Shown piece after piece: positions 17,816 to 25,504 of a stretch of 64,000 nucleotides of DNA. Each line of letters opens with the position of its first letter. Within the stretch, counting starts at the first letter, position 1. A program made the position numbers and the translations under genes. Source of the DNA: RPQJ01 sp963846885 (GTDB taxonomy: Bacteria > Pseudomonadota > Gammaproteobacteria > Steroidobacterales > Steroidobacteraceae); contig CAWJXS010000023.1 of assembly GCA_963846885.1 (NCBI GenBank), positions 124,001 to 188,000 of the forward strand, given 5' to 3'. The notes beneath the pieces are model-generated. The model saw only the letters and a list, made by a program, of their open reading frames with translations, was not told the DNA's origin and did not search any database.

Positions 17816-19261
17816 ATGAAGTCTCAAACGATTCTTCTGGCAGCGCTCGCCGCCAGTGCAGCCGTTGCTTCAGTCGTTCGTGCGGACACGGTCGCGACTC
17901 GGGTCGGAAACCTCGAATTTCAGGGCAGTTATCCGACCGACGCGACAATCGAAAAGCTCTATGACGAACGTGACTTCCAGCGGGCCACGCAGGCATACAT
18001 CTGGGCATTGCCGATCGTCGGCATGGCCCAGTGGCAGAAAGCTCATGAGGAAGTCTTCGGCGCCAAGTCGGGCGACGTCATCATCTACGACGACTTCGTG
18101 AGCAAGCGCGGCATCCTGACGGCCAATGCAACGACGCCCTATGTCATCAGCTTCTTCAATCTTGCCGAGACCGGTCCGGTCGTCATCGACATGCCGGCAG
18201 GTTCCGTCGCCGGCTTCGTCAACGACATGTGGCAGCGACCCGTCGTCGACATGGGCCAGACCGGACCAGACAAGGGCAAGGGCGGAAAGTACCTGTTGGT
18301 CGGTCCGGGCCAGCAGGTCGACGACACCGAGGGCTACTATGTCGTCAACCCGTCCACCACGAACATCTTCTGGGGCTTTCGTGCGCTGGAGCGCGATCCC
18401 GCCAAGGTGCAGTCCCTGCTCGATGCATTGAAGATCTATCCACTGGCCCGGAAGGACAATCCCCCCAAAGTCCGGTTTGTCGATGTCAAAGACAAGTCGT
18501 GGTCACAGACACAGCCGCGGGGCCTCGCCTATTGGCAGAGCCTTGCGGACATCATCAACCGCGAACCTGTCCAGGAGCGGGACCGGTTCTTCATGGCGAT
18601 GTTGAAGCCGCTTGGCATCGAGAAAGGAAAACCGTTCAAGCCCGACGAACGTCAGGCAAAGCTCCTGACGGAAGGCGCAGTCGTCGGGGAGGCGATGGCG
18701 AAAGCGAACGACTTCGAGAAGAAGTTCCCGGCCGCGCACTATGTCGATGGCCGGCGGTGGGAGTTCGCCCTGGCGCTCGACCCAAGCCAGCGGGCCGAGA
18801 CCTACGACGAACTCGACGAGCGCGCCGCCTGGTTCTACGAAGCCACGACGACTTCGGCGGGCATGGTGACGACGACGCCCGGCGTGGGCCAGATCTATCT
18901 CGGCACCTACAAGGACAAGGCAGGCAACTGGCTCGACGGCAGTAAGACGTATCGACTCCGTGTCCCGAAGGACGCGCCGGTCGCGAACTTCTGGTCGATG
19001 ACGGTCTACGACACGGATACGCGCGCGCTTGTCGACAATCGGACTCGACAGGCCGACCGCTCCTCACGAATGGATCTCAAGAAAAACGCCGACGGGTCCG
19101 TTGACCTCTACGTAGGCCCAACGGCTCCGGAAGGCATGGAGAACAACTGGGTGCAATCCCTGCCGGGCAAGTCATGGTTCTCCTACTTCCGGCTGTACGG
19201 CCCGACGGAACCCTTCTTCAATCGTTCCTGGGTATTGAACGATTTCGAAGAGGTGAAGTGA
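17816..19261 (+). CDS. DUF1254/DUF1214 domain secreted protein
   Basis: 481 residues. The ATG at 17816 is preferred over one six bases earlier because AAAGGGA lies eight bases upstream of it. A signal peptide (KSQTILLAALAASAAVASVVRA) is followed by the DUF1254 N-terminal domain, with RATQAYIWALPIVGMAQWQK, and the C-terminal DUF1214 domain, with NFWSMTVYDTDTRALVDN and SWFSYFRLYGPTEPFFN. It is a paralogue of the frameshifted gene just upstream, separated by 29 bases. Location is probably periplasmic. Its biochemical function is not known; members often sit beside transport or catabolic genes. Confidence 0.9.
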   Translation: MKSQTILLAALAASAAVASVVRADTVATRVGNLEFQGSYPTDATIEKLYDERDFQRATQAYIWALPIVGMAQWQKAHEEVFGAKSGDVIIYDDFVSKRGILTANATTPYVISFFNLAETGPVVIDMPAGSVAGFVNDMWQRPVVDMGQTGPDKGKGGKYLLVGPGQQVDDTEGYYVVNPSTTNIFWGFRALERDPAKVQSLLDALKIYPLARKDNPPKVRFVDVKDKSWSQTQPRGLAYWQSLADIINREPVQERDRFFMAMLKPLGIEKGKPFKPDERQAKLLTEGAVVGEAMAKANDFEKKFPAAHYVDGRRWEFALALDPSQRAETYDELDERAAWFYEATTTSAGMVTTTPGVGQIYLGTYKDKAGNWLDGSKTYRLRVPKDAPVANFWSMTVYDTDTRALVDNRTRQADRSSRMDLKKNADGSVDLYVGPTAPEGMENNWVQSLPGKSWFSYFRLYGPTEPFFNRSWVLNDFEEVK

Positions 19262-19386
19262 CTGGTCCTCCCATTGACGGGCGGTCGGTGGTGATCATGC
19301 TTGCAGGTCGCGGACTGCTTCAGCGGGTCCCGCCCTTGCGCGCCAGGTGATTGATAAAGGTACAGACGTCGTCGGCAACAAGGATA

Positions 19387-19457
19387 TTGCTTGGATCGGT
19401 AGCACGCCCTCGCTACCATCGAATCGAAGCAAACGGCCCCTCTGGGGCCGTTTTGCT
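19387..19457 (+). repeat. tRNA-end/terminator repeat, copy 2 with element-side arm
   Basis: 19411-19457 matches 46 of 47 bases of the tRNA-fMet 3' end plus terminator at 8825-8871. The 24 bases to its left (TTGCTTGGATCGGT...) are not tRNA-like but match the same position of copy 3 with some differences. This is expected for the inner junction of related integrated elements sharing an attP arm. The surrounding stretch from 19262 to 19580, between a DUF1254 gene and the end of an MFS gene, has no other recognisable feature. Confidence 0.75.
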
Positions 19458-19580
19458 GTCCGGCATACCCGGCGAACTCGTGTTTCAAGGTCGCACGCTA
19501 ATTCCGCGACCTGGCAGCGATGGCTATCGTCGCAGCCGCCCGATCTCTGGCATCCGGTCGAGCCTGAGCGTCCGCCAAAT

Positions 19581-20879
19581 TCAATCACCCTGGTCTATCT
19601 GCCTATCTGCGCGTGAGAACAAGATAAACACCACCGACAGCAGCGCAAAGGCGGCTCCGGTTGCCATGGCGATCTTCCAGCCAAGCGCGGCAGCGATGGC
19701 CGACAGAGCCAGGGCATTCACAAATCCCATCATGTTGGCGCCCGTATTGAACAGGCCATAAACCGTACCCGCATGGCGGCCGCCGATCGCTGCTCCGTTG
19801 GCCGCGAACGCCCCCTCCGTGAACTGATTGAAGAAAAAGCAGGCGCCCAACATGAATGCAGCGACGTAGGAATTGGGATGCAAGGCCACGCCAACCAACA
19901 ACAGGGCAGACACGCTGCAGCCGATTACGATTGGCATGCGGCATCCCCAGCGCACGCCCATGGTGTGACACAGCCTGTCGCCTAGCCAGCCACCGGACAA
20001 CGCACCGGCAGCACCCGCGAGCCATTGCGCAGAGGTCAGGAAGCCAGCTTCCTGGGCATCCATGCCACGTACCGTAACCATGTAGTAATAGCCCCAGCTG
20101 AACACCACATAGAAGACGAAATTCATCGATGAATAGCTGAGCGTCACGAGCAGGGCATCGCGGTTCTTCAGCACACGACGCCATGCCGGTTCAAAACTTT
20201 CAGCAGATGAAGCTCGTTGGGCTGGAGACCGGATCAAAGCCACTTCGGCAGCGTTTACTGCGTGATGGTCGGCAGGATTGTCTCGCGCGTACCACCACCA
20301 CATAGCGCTGGCGATGATGGCAAACGGCGCCAGCACCAGGAAGCCGATGCGCCAGCCATGTTGACCAATCAGCCAGGGCAAGGCCGAAGCGGTGACGGCC
20401 AGGCCGATCGTCAGGCCGGCACTGGTCAAGCCATTGGGAAGCGCCCAGTTACCGGGTGGAAACCAGCGCTCGATCGCCGAGACCATGATGGGAAATACTG
20501 GCGCATGCGACATGCCCACCAGAAACTGTATGGTCAATAGAAAGCCGATGATCAGGTAGACGGGCGCCACATCCCGGGCTGGCGTCAGGCTGGTGACGGC
20601 GATCAGCACTCCCCAGGCGATCGTGATGACCGCCAGTGTGAACCTTGGCCCCTTGCGATCACCCCAGTACCCACCTGGAAACTGGAACAACGCATAGCCC
20701 AGCGGAAAGGCGGCCAGGATCCACCCCCACTGGATCTCCGTCAGTTGCAGGTCTTTCACCATGGCCGGCCCGGCAATGGGCAGGTTGCCGCGCAGCAGGT
20801 AAGAGACAAAACTGACGAAAATCAGGATGGCAAGAATGCGCCAGCGGACGTTGCTGGGGCGGGCTGCAGGTTCAGTCAT
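19581..20879 (-). CDS. MFS transporter, anion:cation symporter (ACS) type
   Basis: 432 residues with twelve hydrophobic segments. The family pattern is clear: YLLRGNLPIAGPAMVKDLQL in helix 1 and its loop, then the loop 2-3 motif GGYWGDRKGPRFTL (G-x-x-x-D-R-K/R-G), and FFNQFTEGAFAANGAAIGGR late in the protein. It resembles organic-acid or sugar-acid symporters such as the glucarate/hexuronate group; the exact substrate cannot be deduced. It is the only intact gene between repeat copies 2 and 3, transcribed towards copy 2. Confidence 0.9.
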   Translation of the reverse strand: MTEPAARPSNVRWRILAILIFVSFVSYLLRGNLPIAGPAMVKDLQLTEIQWGWILAAFPLGYALFQFPGGYWGDRKGPRFTLAVITIAWGVLIAVTSLTPARDVAPVYLIIGFLLTIQFLVGMSHAPVFPIMVSAIERWFPPGNWALPNGLTSAGLTIGLAVTASALPWLIGQHGWRIGFLVLAPFAIIASAMWWWYARDNPADHHAVNAAEVALIRSPAQRASSAESFEPAWRRVLKNRDALLVTLSYSSMNFVFYVVFSWGYYYMVTVRGMDAQEAGFLTSAQWLAGAAGALSGGWLGDRLCHTMGVRWGCRMPIVIGCSVSALLLVGVALHPNSYVAAFMLGACFFFNQFTEGAFAANGAAIGGRHAGTVYGLFNTGANMMGFVNALALSAIAAALGWKIAMATGAAFALLSVVFILFSRADRQIDQGD

Positions 20880-21022
20880 GGCTGGGCTCTGTGATTATTT
20901 TGCAGGACGGCTCGCCCCGACATGCCCACTGCGGAGATGTGAGAGGTGCCAAAGCTCTGGCCGACGCGGTGACGGATTCGTCGTGGGATTTTATTGCTCT
21001 ATTGCCGGGGATCGCGCGTTGA

Positions 21023-21427
21023 TCATCGCTTGACGATGGCTGTCACCTGGCAACGAGCAGGACTGGCCGTCCGGGCCGTCGATCGGACATTCCTGCGAGC
21101 TCGCGTCCAGGATGATCGCTCGGTCCGTGTCGGCCGCTCGCCGTCGACGATCAGGCAGAAGATGCGATCGTCACGCCCGAGGCTGCGGAAGTAACGGATT
21201 TCCTCGTTGACCCAGCGCGAGGCGGTCGCGCTCGGCAGGTCCGTGCGGTCGCGGAACACCGGAAGCAGACGCCGCGCCGCCACACCGGGCTGCGCGTGCG
21301 CGAGGTGCGACGGCACTCGGTAGGATTCCAGCGCACCCTGCAGCCAGCGTGCCCATCGCTCGTCACGATGGCTGTAGCTGATGAAGGCGCTGTACCGGAA
21401 AGCCGTTTCTGGGATTGGGGCCGCCAT
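21023..21427 (-). pseudogene. TIR-domain protein remnant with internal deletion
   Basis: Reading from the ATG at 21427, the first ~70 residues are a bacterial TIR domain start: AFRYSAFISYSHRDERWARW, then GALESYRVPSHLA and LLPVFRDRTDLPSAT. The sequence then jumps to ASRWVNEEIRYFRSLGRDDR and FCLIVDGE. In intact homologues about 20-25 residues lie between the DLPSAT and ASRWVNEEI blocks, so one in-frame deletion is inferred. After VDGER similarity is lost and the frame runs on as low-quality sequence to 21023. The catalytic-type Glu in WVNEE remains, but a core strand is missing, so activity is unlikely. It sits just inside the last tRNA-end repeat. Confidence 0.65.
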
Positions 21428-21598
21428 CACGGGTGAGAGTAGCACCCCGGACGCAGATGCCGGAATCCACACACCATCCCCGCACCGGTTTCACGTCGGT
21501 TGGCGCAGCGTTTTGGCCGCGAGACGGTGAAGGCCTTTGAGCTTCTCATCGGCGCCGTTGACTGACGCGTCCCTTGGGACGAGGCCCGGTCATTGAGT

Positions 21599-21669
21599 TT
21601 GCCTGGATCGGTGGCGTGCCGCCGCTGCCATCGAATCGAAGCAAACGGCCCCGCTGGGGCCTTCTTGCT
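21599..21669 (+). repeat. tRNA-end/terminator repeat, copy 3
   Basis: 21623-21669 (CGCTGCCATCGAATCGAAGC onward) is a third, more diverged copy of the tRNA-fMet 3' end plus terminator, with the stem partly decayed (CTTCTTGCT in place of CGTTTTGCT). The 24 bases on its left match copy 2, not the tRNA. The whole interval 21428-21778 holds no convincing gene besides this repeat; a short open stretch ending at 21567 (SRRLAQRFGRETVKAFELL) may be the tail of a lost gene. Confidence 0.7.
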
Positions 21670-21778
21670 TATCCGTTGTCCCAGCCGGTGCAGGCAAGCC
21701 AGCCGCTCGGTTGCGCGAGGCACGGACAACGGAACATGCTGCCGTCAGTCAAAGCAGGCTAACTACCCGGGGAGTCAA

Positions 21779-22018
21779 ATGAAGCGACCAGATCAGGTTT
21801 GTGAGAGTTGCTGGCGCGTGAGCAGGGCATCGCCCATTCCGGTGACCGAGATCGCCTGTCATCACAACAAGGTTCTTGCGACGTGGCACGCAGAGACGGA
21901 CGACTGGACCTACCAGCATCGCGTCGCCAGAAAGCGGCCCACCCAGAAGCAGAGCGAGCAGCTGGCCCAGATGTTTGAGCAGGCAAGCTCCGCGACTCGA
22001 CGACGGGATGAGCCGTGA
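21779..22018 (+). CDS. Small CxxC...CHH protein, copy 2
   Basis: 79 residues, paralogue of the protein at 14756-14995, same length and with Cys8, Cys11, Cys27, His28 and His29 all kept. Differences are mostly conservative (ADTEEW to AETDDW, KQSAQL to KQSEQL, DLFDQ to QMFEQ), and many nucleotide differences fall at third positions, which supports real coding under selection. The ATG has GGGGAG upstream. It lies 110 bases after the third tRNA-end repeat. Function unknown; a small zinc-ribbon-like nucleic-acid or protein binder is a guess. Confidence 0.65.
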   Translation: MKRPDQVCESCWRVSRASPIPVTEIACHHNKVLATWHAETDDWTYQHRVARKRPTQKQSEQLAQMFEQASSATRRRDEP

Positions 22019-22045
22019 CAACTCGCATCGCGGACCGCGCGCTCT

Positions 22046-22387
22046 TCAGCGCACGCCGACCCTGTTCACCGGTCCGCCGCGATTGGCCGGAGTGCCCACC
22101 CCAGGCACGGGAGTGGCTCCCACGCCGGGGGCTCCGACACCGACGCCCGGTGTAACGCCCACGCCAGGGGCGCCGACACCCACACCAGGTGTGGCGCCCA
22201 CGCCCGGGGCGCCGACGCCGACAGTGGAACGTCGCGCCACGCCCGCATAGCTCACCGGTGTCACGGGCGCGCCGACGACGGCGCCGGCCGTAGCGATGAA
22301 GTTGAGCTGCGTAGTCGAGACTCCGCCATTGCAGAGCCACAGCGCAGCCGCGGCGCCGACCAGCAACAGGTGCTTGCGATTGATCAT
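22046..22387 (-). CDS. Short secreted protein with Gly-Val-Ala-Pro repeats (VGAP family, copy A)
   Basis: 113 residues. An N-terminal signal-like helix (MINRKHLLLVGAAAALWLC) is followed by the block AVVGAPVTPVSYAGVARR, shared with the protein at 23217-23738. A tail of three 13-residue units of the type VGVGAPGVGATPG follows (residues about 56-96), an elastin-like low-complexity stretch. The ATG overlaps the stop of the DUF2092 gene (ATGA), so the two are translationally coupled. No catalytic motif is visible. A surface or periplasmic partner of the DUF2092 protein is inferred from the repeated gene pairing. Confidence 0.65.
   Translation of the reverse strand: MINRKHLLLVGAAAALWLCNGGVSTTQLNFIATAGAVVGAPVTPVSYAGVARRSTVGVGAPGVGATPGVGVGAPGVGVTPGVGVGAPGVGATPVPGVGTPANRGGPVNRVGVR
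22100..22222 (-). repeat. Three tandem 39-base coding repeats
   Basis: Three near-identical 39-base units encode VGVGAPGVGATPG, VGVGAPGVGVTPG and VGVGAPGVGATPV in the short secreted protein. Such in-frame tandem repeats can expand or contract by slippage without breaking the gene. Confidence 0.75.
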
Positions 22388-23199
22388 TGCTTTTCTCCTG
22401 CCGGTGCTTCCGGCGGCAGTTCGTCGAGTTCGATGAGAGCTTCGGGGTCGATCTTCTCCGCCCCGGCCGGCGGGACGAACTTGAACGCGCCTGCCGCAGG
22501 CGCAGATCCGGTCTTCCAGCTCTTGACCCGGAATGTGTACTGCGGGGCGCCGTTCACCGTCTTGCTCGTGATGACCAGCTTGCGCGGCACGGGCTTGTCG
22601 CCCACGTCCACCCACAGCTGCCAGTCCGTATCAAAGTTGCGGAAGGCGAGATGTTCGGTTTCCACCCCGTCAATGACACCGCGGCCCACGTGCTTGGCCT
22701 CGATGACGTCGGCCACCAGCGCGTCGTAGGGTCGTGACAGCAGCAAGTCGGCGCCCGGCAGCGCGACTCCGTGTCCGACGCGCATCGCCTCGATCAGGTG
22801 GTCCACGGTGCCAGGAACCTCGAACTGCGTATAGGCGTTGAGGTTCTTGCCGTAGATGCTGGCAGTCTTGCCATCGAAATACAGCGCGACGTCGGCATAA
22901 CCGCCCACCCGATGCGCGCGCAGCTTGTCCGGACGGCTCAACAGAACCTCGCCGGAGTTGGTGAACTGGATTTTTTCCAGCTCAGGTGTCACCACTTCAA
23001 TGTCGCTGTCGAACTTCAGTTCGATCGTCTGCTGGCTGCTCACGTAATCGGCGGTGGCCTTGAGGATCGATTTGGCATCGCCTTCCCGAGCCTGGGCCAG
23101 CGCGCCTTGGCCGACGAACAGGAGGGGAGCCGCCGCGCAGCAGATAGCAACCGTCAAAGTCTGGCGGAAGGTATTCACGCGGCTGCGGGTGATGTGCAT
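22384..23199 (-). CDS. DUF2092 periplasmic protein (LolA-like fold), copy A
   Basis: 271 residues from the ATG that begins a signal peptide (MHITRSRVNTFRQTLTVAIC...LAQA). The body matches the DUF2092 pattern: AKSILKATADYVSSQQTIEL, then LSRPDKLRAHRVGG, LYFDGKTASIYGKN, GVIDGVETEHLAFRN, DWQLWVDVGDKPVPRKLVIT. The predicted fold resembles LolA/LppX lipid-binding half barrels, so carriage of a lipid or hydrophobic ligand is possible, but the function is not established. It is a paralogue of the protein at 23735-24553 and coupled to the short repeat protein downstream. Confidence 0.85.
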   Translation of the reverse strand: MHITRSRVNTFRQTLTVAICCAAAPLLFVGQGALAQAREGDAKSILKATADYVSSQQTIELKFDSDIEVVTPELEKIQFTNSGEVLLSRPDKLRAHRVGGYADVALYFDGKTASIYGKNLNAYTQFEVPGTVDHLIEAMRVGHGVALPGADLLLSRPYDALVADVIEAKHVGRGVIDGVETEHLAFRNFDTDWQLWVDVGDKPVPRKLVITSKTVNGAPQYTFRVKSWKTGSAPAAGAFKFVPPAGAEKIDPEALIELDELPPEAPAGEKQ

Positions 23200-23216
23200 C
23201 TTGCTGTCCTGTTGGC

Positions 23217-23738
23217 TCACGGCTGCGCCGTCACGTACACGAGATTGTTGCCCTGGAAAGCGGCACGGTAGTAGTTCGCACCGCACTTCGAGTACTGGAC
23301 GCCACCGGCGGTGGTTTGTGTGCAGCCGGCGGGCAACGCGGCAACCACAGTGCCGATCGGCAGTGCCTGGCCCGACGTGGTGGGGGAGGGCTGGGCGGCT
23401 GCAACCTGCGCCTGCTGAGCGGCTGCAGTTTGTTGCTGCGCCGTCGCAGCCTGCTGCTGTGCAGTCGCGGATTGCTGCTGCGCCGTCGCCGACTGCTGCT
23501 GAGCCGTGGCAGCCTGAGCGCTGGATTGCGCAGCTGCAGTCGAGGTGGCGACGGCTGCAGAGCGGTACGCAGTTCGACGGGCGACGCCTGCCACGCTTAC
23601 GGGCGTGAGCGGTGCTCCGACGATGGCGTTTGCGTCCGCCATGAAACTGAAGCCGAGCCTCGTTTCAGGTGCCGGACTGGCGCAGAAGGCAATTACTGCC
23701 GTGGCAGTCACCGCAGTCACTTTTCTCAGGTTGATCAT
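23217..23738 (-). CDS. Short secreted protein with TAQQQ repeats (VGAP family, copy B)
   Basis: 173 residues. The N-terminus carries the same block as copy A (AIVGAPLTPVSVAGVARRTA). The middle is a tract of seven-residue units (ATAQQQS type, about residues 75-110) likely to form a helical coiled rod. The C-terminus is a small Cys-containing module with AGCTQTTAGGVQYSKCGANY, which could make one disulfide. Its ATG overlaps the stop of the DUF2092 gene upstream (ATGA), exactly as in the other cassette. No recognised family; secreted or cell-surface structural role inferred. Confidence 0.7.
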   Translation of the reverse strand: MINLRKVTAVTATAVIAFCASPAPETRLGFSFMADANAIVGAPLTPVSVAGVARRTAYRSAAVATSTAAAQSSAQAATAQQQSATAQQQSATAQQQAATAQQQTAAAQQAQVAAAQPSPTTSGQALPIGTVVAALPAGCTQTTAGGVQYSKCGANYYRAAFQGNNLVYVTAQP

Positions 23739-24553
23739 TGGCCTGCTCCAGCGTTGCCAACAGGAAGGAACTTGACTTCAGTCGCCCCCGCCGGCGGCGT
23801 GAATTGGAACCTCTTTGGGCTGACGTCGGGACTGGTCGTCCAGTTCCTCATCATGACTTCGAACTGCGGCGCGCCGACGACGTCGACGGTCGAGATCACG
23901 TATTTGCGCGGCAGGGGCCGGGCGCCGTCTTCGATCCAGATCTGCCAATCGACGCCATAGCTGCGGAACGCGAGATGGTCGCAGCGCACGCCATCGATCG
24001 TCGACTTGCCCACGACGAAGCCGGCGGTCGTGTCCGCCATCAGCCTCGCGTAGGCATCCGTGGTGATCAGGTCGCCAGCCGGCGCGATGACATCGAGCGA
24101 ATCGCGGGCAAAGTCCAGCATCGCGTCGATCGTGCCGGGTGCGGGGACCGTCGCGAAGTACCCATCGTCCGGGTTGAAAAGGGTCAGCGATTTTCCGTCG
24201 AAGAAGAAGGACTGGCTGACGACGTCGCCGACGCGCTCTGCGAAAAGTCGATTGGGCCGCTGCACCACCATGCGGGCGGCGCTCGTGAACTGGATCTTCT
24301 GCCCGGAGACGAGCACCACTTCGATGCTCTGGGCACTATCCAGCCCGAACTGCGGCAGGCTGCCGACGTAGTCCGTCATTCGCTTGAGCAGGCGTCCGGC
24401 CTCCGGCTCGATGTCGTTGACCTGGGCCAGTGCCGAGGCCGGCGATATCACGGCCAGCACGACCAGTGCAGTCAGTGCGGCGCCCCATGGGGCAAGAGCC
24501 GGCTGCTTGCCGGCGGGAGCCGGTCCAGTTTTGCGCGTCCACCCTGCGTGCAT
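23735..24553 (-). CDS. DUF2092 periplasmic protein, copy B
   Basis: 272 residues from the ATG with GGGGAAG upstream; an in-frame extension to 24691 overlaps the barrel gene and was dropped. A signal/membrane segment (ALTALVVLAVISPASALA) precedes the same domain as copy A: GRLLKRMTDYVGSLPQFGL, VVQRPNRLFAERVGDVV, FFDGKSLTLFNPDDG, STIDGVRCDHLAFRSYGVDW. Position and coupling are the same as for copy A, showing that the two-gene cassette was duplicated and then diverged. Function unknown; lipid handling in the periplasm is a structural guess. Confidence 0.85.
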   Translation of the reverse strand: MHAGWTRKTGPAPAGKQPALAPWGAALTALVVLAVISPASALAQVNDIEPEAGRLLKRMTDYVGSLPQFGLDSAQSIEVVLVSGQKIQFTSAARMVVQRPNRLFAERVGDVVSQSFFFDGKSLTLFNPDDGYFATVPAPGTIDAMLDFARDSLDVIAPAGDLITTDAYARLMADTTAGFVVGKSTIDGVRCDHLAFRSYGVDWQIWIEDGARPLPRKYVISTVDVVGAPQFEVMMRNWTTSPDVSPKRFQFTPPAGATEVKFLPVGNAGAGQ

Positions 24554-24578
24554 GCTCACTTCCCCTTTTCCGTCTTGT

Positions 24579-25355
24579 TCAAAATGTGAATACGACACCG
24601 AGCGCAGGTCCAGACATGGACATGTCGTATTCGAATGCCCGGCTGCGGTCGTCGTTCTCGTAATCCATGCTGATGTAGCGGTAGGCGCCAAGCACGCCTA
24701 TGCGGTCCGACGCCTGCCAGCGCAGCGTGCCGATGCCCTGCCAGGCAAACTCCGATCCGACGCCGAATCCGCCGATATCGCCGCGCAAGGTGAATGACCA
24801 CTTGTCATTGCCACCGAGGCCGAGCGTGTAGTGCGCGCCAATCACGGGATCGATCCAGTCCTCGTCCGCGCTGTCTGAGCGTACGCCGAGCGGACCTGTC
24901 GTCTTGATGTCGACCGACAGGTCGTTGTAACGCAAACCGCCGAATACAGTGAGTCGATCCAGCACTTCGTAGCCGACGTCGACCTCGAGCGCCGCTTGAT
25001 CGAGGTCCACATCCCCCTTGACGTATCCGGCAGGTCCCCGCCCGTCGCTGCCGAGGCCCATGTAAATGCCGTCCACCGTGATCGACAGGCGATCACGCGT
25101 GGCCCGATACGAGCCCATGAAGCCGACTTCGAGGTTGTCGAGAATGTCGCTGAAGCTTGCATCGACGTCCACTTCGAGCGGGCCGACCGCTGTCGTGCCG
25201 CTCATGGCCGCGCCCCACATGTAGGGGGCCACTTCGTGCTTCCAGTCTGCTGCGTGCAACGGAGCCACCGCGAGCAGCGACAGGACGCTGGTGGTCGAAG
25301 CCGCCAGACCGTTGCGGGAGCGAATGGTGCGACGCGAGATGGGGTGGGCTTTCAT
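24579..25355 (-). CDS. Outer-membrane beta-barrel protein
   Basis: 258 residues with a signal peptide cut after LLAVAPLHA. Many short amphipathic strands follow, with aromatic residues at their ends, and a terminal GVVFTF, the C-terminal Phe signal read by the BAM complex. The first mature residues ADWKHEVAPYMWGAAMSGTT are typical of a family of small uncharacterised barrels. It is the first gene of a five-gene minus-strand set with the two DUF2092 cassettes, 25 bases before the next gene, which suggests one envelope system. It is divergent from the AraC gene at 25505. Confidence 0.8.
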   Translation of the reverse strand: MKAHPISRRTIRSRNGLAASTTSVLSLLAVAPLHAADWKHEVAPYMWGAAMSGTTAVGPLEVDVDASFSDILDNLEVGFMGSYRATRDRLSITVDGIYMGLGSDGRGPAGYVKGDVDLDQAALEVDVGYEVLDRLTVFGGLRYNDLSVDIKTTGPLGVRSDSADEDWIDPVIGAHYTLGLGGNDKWSFTLRGDIGGFGVGSEFAWQGIGTLRWQASDRIGVLGAYRYISMDYENDDRSRAFEYDMSMSGPALGVVFTF

Positions 25356-25504
25356 CGGGGCTCCTTGCTGGTACTGGAAGCGCGCGACGGCCTGATCCGC
25401 CCGCGCGACTGCAGCACGGCATTCTGCGGAATTTCGGCTGCGTCACCAGATCGTGTCTAAGAATTTACTTGAGAGTTCGGGACGGACGACCGATTATTCG
25501 CGAC

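Noticed and set aside
21499..21567. Possible tail of a lost gene (SRRLAQRFGRETVKAFELLIG)
   Set aside because: Only about 25 residues, with no start and no recognised family; mentioned under repeat copy 3 but not called as a gene.
8872..21600. Integrase or transposase for the island array
   Set aside because: All long frames in the interval were examined; none shows recombinase motifs, so none is annotated.
23420..23535. Short regularly repeated units resembling a CRISPR-like array
   Set aside because: The 21-base units are contiguous, without spacers, and encode ATAQQQS repeats in frame within a secreted protein.
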